A stretch of DNA of 64,000 bases from Comamonadaceae bacterium (GTDB lineage Bacteria > Pseudomonadota > Gammaproteobacteria > Burkholderiales > Burkholderiaceae_C): assembly GCA_027485235.1 (NCBI GenBank), contig JAIXRJ010000015.1:1-64000 (forward strand), in the 5' to 3' direction. Shown here piece after piece: positions 58,828-64,000 of the stretch (positions are counted from its first letter, which is position 1; each line of letters opens with the position of its first letter). Position numbers and translations under genes: made by a program. The notes under the pieces were generated by a model. That model was given only the letters and a program-made list of their open reading frames with translations. It did no database searches and was not told where the DNA came from.

Positions 58828-59868
58828 TCACGCATTGGCAAAAGAAATCTGGACCTTGAGGGACTGGCTCTTGTCGGCGGCCAGGTCAAAGGCTTCGATG
58901 GCGCGCGCCACGGGCAAGATGCCGGTGATGACCGGTTTGCCGTTGACCAGGCCTTCGTTCAAAAAGTGCACGGCCGTGGCAAATTCAGCGTGGAAGCGGA
59001 AGGTGCCGCGCAAATCCACTTCTTTGGCCACGATTTGTGTCATGGGCAGGCTGATGTCACCGCCCATGCCCACGGTGATCAGCACGCCACGCGGCACGAT
59101 GGTGTCCAGCCCGACGCGCAAAGCGGCTTCGCTGCCCGAGGCCTCAAACACGGCATCGAACTGGCCTTTGTCCACTTTGTATTGGTCCAGCGCTTCGGGC
59201 TGGGTTTTGAGGCTGATGGTTTCGTCGGCACCCATTTCCTTGGCGCACTTGAGCGGCAAATCGGCGATGTCGGCCGCCACGATGCGCGCTGCACCGGCCC
59301 GGCGCAAAGCACCAATCAGCAGCGAGCCAATCGGGCCGCAACCTGTGACCAGGACTTGCTTGCCCAGCACGCTGCCTGCGCGCTGAATCGCGTGCAGACC
59401 CACCGACAAAGGTTCGGCCAGTGCGGCCTCAGACAGGCTCAGGTGGTCGGCAATCGGGTGGGCCTGGTAGCCCTCGATGATGATTTGCTCTGAAAACGCG
59501 CCCTGGATGTGGGGGAAAGGCATGGCACTGCCGTAAAAACGCATGTGGAGGCAATGGTTGTGCTGGCCTGCTTGGCAAAAACGGCATTGGCCACAAGGGC
59601 GCGAAGGCGAGATGGCGATGCGCTGGCCTTTGGCGATGCCGCTGGCTTGGCTGCCCAAACCATCGACCACGCCCGAGACTTCATGTCCCAGCGCAATGGG
59701 TTGCTTGATGCGCACGGTGCCAAAGCCGCCGTGCTGGTAGTAATGCAGGTCCGAGCCGCAAATGCCGCCATAGGCCACATTCACGCGCAGCTGGTGTTCG
59801 CCCAAAGCGGGCAGTTCGGTGTCTTCGATGCGCAGGTCTTTGGCCGAATGGCAGACGACAGATTTCAT
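58828..59868 (-). CDS. idnD: L-idonate 5-dehydrogenase
   Basis: 346 residues from the ATG at 59868, a zinc-containing medium-chain dehydrogenase. The catalytic zinc site is CGSDLHYYQHG with the GHE motif in ALGHEVSGVV. The structural zinc Cys cluster is PCGQCRFCQAGQHNHC, and the Rossmann motif is VTGCGPIGSLLIGA. The overall pattern and the HYYQHGGFGTVR segment match IdnD, which oxidises L-idonate to 5-ketogluconate. It lies 23 bp after the idnO-like gene, so the two make D-gluconate from L-idonate, which can enter edd/eda after phosphorylation. Confidence 0.9.
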   Translation of the reverse strand: MKSVVCHSAKDLRIEDTELPALGEHQLRVNVAYGGICGSDLHYYQHGGFGTVRIKQPIALGHEVSGVVDGLGSQASGIAKGQRIAISPSRPCGQCRFCQAGQHNHCLHMRFYGSAMPFPHIQGAFSEQIIIEGYQAHPIADHLSLSEAALAEPLSVGLHAIQRAGSVLGKQVLVTGCGPIGSLLIGALRRAGAARIVAADIADLPLKCAKEMGADETISLKTQPEALDQYKVDKGQFDAVFEASGSEAALRVGLDTIVPRGVLITVGMGGDISLPMTQIVAKEVDLRGTFRFHAEFATAVHFLNEGLVNGKPVITGILPVARAIEAFDLAADKSQSLKVQISFANA

Positions 59869-59891
59869 TGTTTTTTCCTTGCAAGCGGTGT

Positions 59892-60659
59892 TCAAAGGGT
59901 GGCGGTCACGCCGCCATCAACGTAGAGGATATGGCCATTCACAAAGCGGGAAGCGTCCGAGGCCAGAAAGACGGCTGCGCCGCCCAAGTCTTGAACATCG
60001 CCCCAGCGGCGGCTGGGTGTGCGGCCCACCAGCCAAGTGCTAAAGGCGGGGTCGTCCACCAGCTTTTGGTTCAGCTCGGTTTTGAAGTAACCCGGCCCAA
60101 TGCCGTTGACGTTGATGCCGAATTGCCCCCAGTCGATGGCCATGCCTTTGGTCAGCATTTTCACCGCGCCTTTGGTGGCGGTGTAGGGCGCGATGCCGGG
60201 GCGGCCCAGCTCACTTTGCACCGAGCAGATGTTGATGATTTTGCCCCGGCCACGCGGGATCATTTTTTTGGCCACCGCTTGGCCCACAAAATACACACTG
60301 TCCAGGTTGGTCTTCATGATCGTGTGCCAGTCGGCGTCCTGGTACTCGTGCAGCGGGCCACGGATTTGCACGCCCGCGTTGTTGACCAGGATGTCGATCG
60401 GGCCTTCGGCCTCGATCTGCTCGACGGCCGTACGCACGCTGTTGGCATCGGTCACGTCAAACACCGAGGTGCTGACCGACAAGCCTTGGGCCTTCAATGT
60501 CTGCGCAGCGGCCTCCACTTTGCGGGCGGTGCGGCCGTTCAAAATGACATGGGCGCCAGCCTGTGCCAGGGCTTCGGCCAGTGCCAGGCCAATGCCGGCC
60601 GAAGAGCCGGTGATCAGAGCACGCCGGGCGGATAAATGGAAGGAATTCAGAACGCTCAT
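59892..60659 (-). CDS. idnO: Gluconate 5-dehydrogenase-like SDR
   Basis: 255 residues from the ATG at 60659. The cofactor loop is LITGSSAGIGLA, followed by LVNNAGVQIRG, CSVQSELGRPGIAPYTATKGA with the Ser-Tyr-Lys triad, and the ending GHILYVDGGVTATL. PLHEYQDADWHTIMKTNLDS is characteristic of IdnO/Gno, which reduces 5-ketogluconate to D-gluconate (reversible). It is coupled to the upstream TRAP permease by an ATGA overlap (60656-60659). Other 2-deoxy-sugar-acid dehydrogenases share the fold, so the name rests on motif and neighbour. Confidence 0.85.
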   Translation of the reverse strand: MSVLNSFHLSARRALITGSSAGIGLALAEALAQAGAHVILNGRTARKVEAAAQTLKAQGLSVSTSVFDVTDANSVRTAVEQIEAEGPIDILVNNAGVQIRGPLHEYQDADWHTIMKTNLDSVYFVGQAVAKKMIPRGRGKIINICSVQSELGRPGIAPYTATKGAVKMLTKGMAIDWGQFGINVNGIGPGYFKTELNQKLVDDPAFSTWLVGRTPSRRWGDVQDLGGAAVFLASDASRFVNGHILYVDGGVTATL

Positions 60660-61939
60660 CGTGCAATCAACCACTTGAGGGGGGTCATCACCAAGCTCGG
60701 GAAGGCGATCAAAGCACCCATGACGACCACTTGAGAGGCCAGGAAAGGCATGACGCCACGGATGACATCGTGCATGGGGATGCGGCCCACGCCGCAGACC
60801 ACGTTGAGCACCGTGCCCACGGGCGGCGTCAGCAAACCGATGGCGTTGTTGATGATGAACAGCACGCCAAAGTAGACCGGGTCAATGCCGGCCTCGCGCA
60901 CCAAGGGCATCAGCACGGGCGTGAGGATCAGCACCGTGGGCGCAAAATCCAGCGCGGTGCCCACAATCATCACCAGCAGCATCAGCATGACCATCAGCAG
61001 GGTTTTGTTCTCGATGAACGGCCGCAAAATTTCAACAATCTGGGCCGGAATATTGGCCACCGTGATCAGCCAGGCCGAGACCAAAGCGGCCGCCACCAGG
61101 AACATCACCACAGAAGAGGTTTTGGCGGCCGACAAAATGATGCGGTACAGGTCTTTGAACTTGATTTCGCGGTAAATGAACAAACCCACAAACAAGGAAT
61201 AGACCACGGCCACCACAGCGGCTTCGGTCGGTGTGAAGATGCCCATTTTCATGCCGCCAATGATGGTGACGGCCAGCAGGTAAGACCAAAAGGCGTTGAT
61301 GGTCACGGTGATGCGCTCCTTGAAAGGCACCCTGGCAGCGACCACCACTTTGTCTTTGCGCGCCACGATCCACCAGGTCACGATCAAGGCGAAACCCATC
61401 AAGAGGCCTGGGAAAATGCCCGCCATGAAGAGCTTGGAGATCGACACCCCTCCGATCACACCAAACAAGATGAAGCCAATCGACGGCGGAATCACGGGCG
61501 CGATGATACCGCCTGCCGCAATCAGGCCAGCCGAACGGTCCATGCGGTAACCCGCGTCGCGCATCATGGGCATGAGCACGGCGGCCAAGGCGGCGGTGTC
61601 GGCTACGGCAGAGCCCGACAAGCTGGCCATGACGATGGCGGCAAAGACCGCCACATAGCCCAAACCACCTCGAAAGTGGCCGACCCAGACCATGGCCGAA
61701 TTGACGATGCGCCGGCTCATGCCGCCTGCGTTCATCAACTCACCGGCCAGCATGAAAAAGGGCACGGCCATCAGTGGAAAGTTGTCGGCCCCGTTGATCA
61801 GGTTTTGCGACACGATTTGGGTGTCGAAGTTGTCCATGTGCAGCATCAAGGCCACACCCGAGACGATGAGCGAAAAAGCCAGCGGCATGCCCAGCGCCAT
61901 GGCCGCCAGCAGCGAAACAATGAACACAATGACGGTCAT
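60656..61939 (-). CDS. TRAP transporter large permease (DctM-like), system 2
   Basis: 427 residues. About twelve helices, with the DctM hallmarks PFFMLAGELMNAGGMSRRIV, SLSGSAVADTAALAAVLMPM, VIPPSIGFILFGV and NNAIGLLTPPVGTVLNV. It is clearly the paralogue of the system 1 permease but on the opposite strand. The start overlaps the DctQ stop by four bases, and the stop overlaps the idnO-like start. It forms the sodium-coupled channel that takes substrate from the periplasmic binding protein. Confidence 0.95.
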   Translation of the reverse strand: MTVIVFIVSLLAAMALGMPLAFSLIVSGVALMLHMDNFDTQIVSQNLINGADNFPLMAVPFFMLAGELMNAGGMSRRIVNSAMVWVGHFRGGLGYVAVFAAIVMASLSGSAVADTAALAAVLMPMMRDAGYRMDRSAGLIAAGGIIAPVIPPSIGFILFGVIGGVSISKLFMAGIFPGLLMGFALIVTWWIVARKDKVVVAARVPFKERITVTINAFWSYLLAVTIIGGMKMGIFTPTEAAVVAVVYSLFVGLFIYREIKFKDLYRIILSAAKTSSVVMFLVAAALVSAWLITVANIPAQIVEILRPFIENKTLLMVMLMLLVMIVGTALDFAPTVLILTPVLMPLVREAGIDPVYFGVLFIINNAIGLLTPPVGTVLNVVCGVGRIPMHDVIRGVMPFLASQVVVMGALIAFPSLVMTPLKWLIAR

Positions 61940-62475
61940 TTGGCGACCTCTGGGGTGTGCGCGGTCACGACTTCTTCGGAGTCCTGCACCTGGATCAAAT
62001 CGGATTCATTGAAATTGCCTTTGGCCAGTTGCACCAGCTTGCCCACGATCATCAGGCCCATGGCCACGCTGGTGATGTAACCCACGCCATACACCCAGCT
62101 CATGGGGATTTCAGTGACAGCCGAGCGTGTGGTGGCGTTGATGCCATGCTGTTTCAAGGTGCCGTAAAACATCAGGACGCAGCAGCCCAGCATCAGCACA
62201 TTGGAGAGTGCAAAGGCCAGCTTCTTACCGCCGAGGCTCAGCTTGCGCACAATGGAGTCGAGACCCAGATGGCCGTTTTCTCGCATGGTGACGATCGCGC
62301 CCAGGAAAGTGATCCAGATGAACAAAAACCGCGACAACTCTTCCGAGCTGATGATGCCGTCGTTGAAGCCGTAGCGCAGCACCACATTGCCAAACACCAT
62401 GATGACCATGGCCGACAACATGATGACCAGCGTGAACTCCGCCAGCTTGAAGAAAAGGTCGTTGATTTTTTTCAT
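61936..62475 (-). CDS. TRAP transporter small membrane subunit (DctQ-like), system 2
   Basis: 179 residues with four transmembrane helices. NVVLRYGFNDGIISSEELSRF and FIWITFLGAIVTMRENGHLG are shared with the system 1 paralogue, and the 25-residue acidic tail is short. The start is the ATG at 62475, which aligns with the TTG start of system 1. It is separated from the binding protein gene by a strong hairpin with a T-run, so its level is probably lower than that of the binding protein. Confidence 0.92.
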   Translation of the reverse strand: MKKINDLFFKLAEFTLVIMLSAMVIMVFGNVVLRYGFNDGIISSEELSRFLFIWITFLGAIVTMRENGHLGLDSIVRKLSLGGKKLAFALSNVLMLGCCVLMFYGTLKQHGINATTRSAVTEIPMSWVYGVGYITSVAMGLMIVGKLVQLAKGNFNESDLIQVQDSEEVVTAHTPEVAK

Positions 62476-62486
62476 ACGTCATTCAC

Positions 62487-62512
62487 AAAAAAGCCCCCTC
62501 CAAAGAGGGGGC
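62487..62512 (-). terminator. Intra-operon terminator/attenuator between dctP and dctQ of system 2
   Basis: In the minus direction: GCCCCCTC, loop TTTG, GAGGGGGC, then six T (complement of 62487-62512). It lies 18 bp after the dctP stop and 12 bp before the dctQ start, so some transcripts should end here, giving more binding protein than permease. Confidence 0.85.
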
Positions 62513-62529
62513 GTGAGCTCACTCCAACA

Positions 62530-63504
62530 TCACTTGGTGTCTTCGATGGCCTTGAGCAAAGCCGGGCCGTTTTTCTCACCGAAGGTCTTGGCGATTTCGG
62601 CCGACACGATCTTCTGGAACGGGGCCATGTCCACGTTTTCGACCACCTGCATGCCTGACTTCTTCAGGTCGGCCACCACCTTGCCCGCGTTGGACGCGTT
62701 CAAGCTGCGCTGGAAGGTGGCCGCTTCACGGGCCGAGTCGACGATCACTTTCTGGAAGTTGGCCGGCAGGCTGTCGAACTTGGCTTTGTTCATGGCCACC
62801 ACCAGGGGCGAATAAACGTGGTTGCTCACCGTCAGGTGCTTTTGCACTTCGTAGAACTTGGACGACCAGGTCACGTTGATCGGGTGCTCTTGGGCGTCAA
62901 AGGTGCCGGTTTCAAGCGCGGTGTAGAGCTCGGCGATCGGCATGGGCGAGGGGTTCATGCCCAGCAGGCGGAAGGCCTGGATGTGGTACGGGTTGGGCGT
63001 GGAGCGGATCTTCAGGCCCTTCAGGTCATCGGGCTTGTTGACGGGGCGCTTGTTGTTGGTGAAGGCACGCCAGCCGTTTTCCCAGTAGGCCAGGCCTTTC
63101 ATGCCATGGGGGGCCAATTCGTTCAGAACACCGGTGCCCACAGCGCCGTCCAGCACGTTGTAGGCGTGTTGCGCGTTGCGAAACACAAAGGGCAATTCCA
63201 TGGCCGCCGTGTTGGGCACGATGCCGTTGTAGTTGGATGCACCGCTCGAGACGATGTCAATCGTGCCGCCGCGCACGCCGTTGATCATGGCCGCATCGTT
63301 GCCCAGCTGATTGGCCGGGAACACGGTGATCTCCACATCGCCATTGGTGCGTTGTTTGACCAATTCGGCCAGCTTCAGGGCGGCGGCGTGCTGGCCATCG
63401 GTGGCGTTGACCGCGTGGCCCATTTTCAGGTTGAACTTGGCAGCAAAGGCACTGGTGCCAGCAGCAGCCACGAGGCAGGCGAGAAGGACGCGGGAAAGTT
63501 TCAT
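62530..63504 (-). CDS. TRAP transporter substrate-binding protein (DctP-like), system 2
   Basis: 324 residues. The signal peptide is VLLACLVAAAGTSAFA with cleavage after AFA. The DctP fold begins FNLKMGHAVNATDGQHAAAL. LAYWENGWRAFTNNKRPVNKP carries the carboxylate-binding Arg, and LKIRSTPNPYHIQAFRLLG the second lobe. It is similar to hexuronate or aldonate-binding proteins, with the ligand consistent with L-idonate or gluconate through its operon. It is the first TRAP gene of the minus-strand unit, 33 bp after the small alpha/beta protein gene. Confidence 0.92.
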   Translation of the reverse strand: MKLSRVLLACLVAAAGTSAFAAKFNLKMGHAVNATDGQHAAALKLAELVKQRTNGDVEITVFPANQLGNDAAMINGVRGGTIDIVSSGASNYNGIVPNTAAMELPFVFRNAQHAYNVLDGAVGTGVLNELAPHGMKGLAYWENGWRAFTNNKRPVNKPDDLKGLKIRSTPNPYHIQAFRLLGMNPSPMPIAELYTALETGTFDAQEHPINVTWSSKFYEVQKHLTVSNHVYSPLVVAMNKAKFDSLPANFQKVIVDSAREAATFQRSLNASNAGKVVADLKKSGMQVVENVDMAPFQKIVSAEIAKTFGEKNGPALLKAIEDTK

Positions 63505-63537
63505 GGTGTTGTCTCCAGGTTAAAAAAATAGTTGAAA

Positions 63538-63876
63538 TCAATCGGTGGGCAGCGCGTATTCGTCCGCGCTGAAGACGGTGTGAAACACAGTGCCATCGAA
63601 CATGGCGATCATGTCTTTGGACACTTCCTTGCTTTTCATGCGCACCTCAGAGGCCAAAGCTATTTCAATCGATTCGCGGCTCGGGTAGCGCACCGACAGC
63701 ACCATGCCAAAGTGTGGGTCGGCCACATCGCTTTCGACTTGGCGCAAGACGCGCACTTCTTGTGCGCCTGGAAAGCGTGTCCAAAGTGGCACGAGGTTAT
63801 CGCGGATGTAGCGGTTGAACGCGTCTTCCATGCCGGGTTTGACCTGGCCTTGGAAAAATGCACAGCGGATGAACAT
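63538..63876 (-). CDS. Small dimeric alpha/beta-barrel-like protein (Dabb/EthD/ABM type)
   Basis: 112 residues, probably complete with the ATG at 63876. The pattern MFIRCAFFQGQVKPGMEDAFNRY (strand then helix), HFGMVLSVRYPS (strand) and a second helix is that of small ferredoxin-like dimers such as EthD or antibiotic-biosynthesis monooxygenase domains. No catalytic motif can be named. Membership in the sugar-acid unit suggests an auxiliary role, for example tautomerase or ring-opening assistance, but this is inference. Confidence 0.6.
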   Translation of the reverse strand: MFIRCAFFQGQVKPGMEDAFNRYIRDNLVPLWTRFPGAQEVRVLRQVESDVADPHFGMVLSVRYPSRESIEIALASEVRMKSKEVSKDMIAMFDGTVFHTVFSADEYALPTD

Positions 63877-63895
63877 GAGGGATCCTTTAAAAAAA

Positions 63896-64000
63896 TCAGA
63901 GAGCAGGGTGCAAGCTCGAAGACGATCTCGCTTGCAAAGCCAGGACCGCCTGTGCGACCACGTCTTGTACCGGCTCGGTAATTGGCAGGCGGATCACATC
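63896..64000 (-). CDS. C-terminal fragment of a gene cut by the window end
   Basis: An open frame runs from the last base of the window to TGA at 63896-63898, 34 residues, starting VIRLPITEPVQDVVAQA and ending SLHPAL. The ending VIRLPIT followed by a helix resembles the C-termini of dihydrodipicolinate-synthase-family lyases (KdgD type), which would suit the cluster, but this is a guess from very few residues. It lies 19 bp upstream of the small alpha/beta protein gene and is surely part of the same operon. Confidence 0.45.
   Translation of the reverse strand, partial: DVIRLPITEPVQDVVAQAVLALQARSSSSLHPAL

Overview
The window looks like chromosomal DNA of a Burkholderiales betaproteobacterium, most plausibly a freshwater Comamonadaceae of the Limnohabitans/Rhodoferax kind. 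The grounds are high GC with dense, short-spaced operons, a pcm-like/rhodanese/tolC/waaA neighbourhood, an Entner-Doudoroff pair (edd-eda), and many solute-binding-protein transporters (one branched-chain-type ABC system and two TRAP systems). The family assignment is inference from gene content and not a phylogenetic result. I see no tRNA, rRNA, CRISPR array, transposase, integrase or phage gene. No stretch longer than about 220 bp lacks a gene or a described element.

Layout. (1) 1-3340: tail of a glycan or flagellin-modification locus on the plus strand. It holds a partial protein with an Ala-Pro hexamer-repeat linker, a glycosyltransferase-like protein, an unknown protein, and a TPR protein with a GT41 (O-GlcNAc-transferase-like) domain. 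(2) 3364-8983: housekeeping genes metK, slyX, an rlmN paralogue, an EamA exporter, ogt and a phosphomannomutase/phosphoglucomutase. metK has a strong promoter and a nested-hairpin leader that sequesters its ribosome site. (3) 9065-15704: LPS core assembly. There is an O-antigen-ligase-like protein and three glycosyltransferases in visibly AT-richer DNA on the minus strand, then a GT4 enzyme and waaA on the plus strand. (4) 15753-23182: one minus-strand run tetR-acrA-acrB-pcm-rhodanese-tolC with a clear promoter/operator and terminator, i.e. a complete RND efflux system. (5) 23262-31370: glutaryl-CoA dehydrogenase with a divergent LysR regulator, msrA, a ZnuD-like TonB receptor, an AEC permease, pdxH, a ChaC-like enzyme and REP-like repeats. 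(6) 31457-37376: edd-eda behind a HexR-like palindrome, gloA, an SDR, and a VOC / RIO-kinase / DTW (tRNA acp3U transferase) operon. (7) 37386-46026: a divergent catabolic cluster of thioesterase, intradiol dioxygenase, acyl-CoA ligase and a citrate-synthase-fold protein lacking two catalytic residues, opposite a LivK-LivH-LivMG(fused)-LivF ABC transporter. (8) 46053-64000: a sugar-acid catabolic island. It holds a KDPGal aldolase, a KDGal kinase, a KDG kinase, a DSD1/D-threonine-aldolase-like PLP enzyme, a DenD-like dehydrogenase, an IlvD/Edd-type aldonate dehydratase, a FadR-type regulator, TRAP transporter 1, a mandelate-racemase-subgroup enolase, an SDR, L-idonate and gluconate 5-dehydrogenases, TRAP transporter 2, a small dimeric alpha/beta-barrel-like protein and a truncated gene at the window end.

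How the parts may work together (inference): sugar acids imported by the two TRAP systems would be oxidised or epimerised (IdnD/IdnO, DenD-like), dehydrated (IlvD/Edd-like or enolase-superfamily enzyme) to 2-keto-3-deoxy acids, phosphorylated (KdgK-like, DgoK-like) and split by the KDPGal aldolase or by Eda at 33 kb to pyruvate and glyceraldehyde-3-phosphate. The FadR-type regulator has two matching palindromes in its divergent promoter region, one lying between the -35 and -10 of the dehydratase promoter. The least explained parts are the 37-46 kb cluster with the atypical citrate-synthase homologue, the exact substrate of the 46-64 kb island, and the metK leader RNA.
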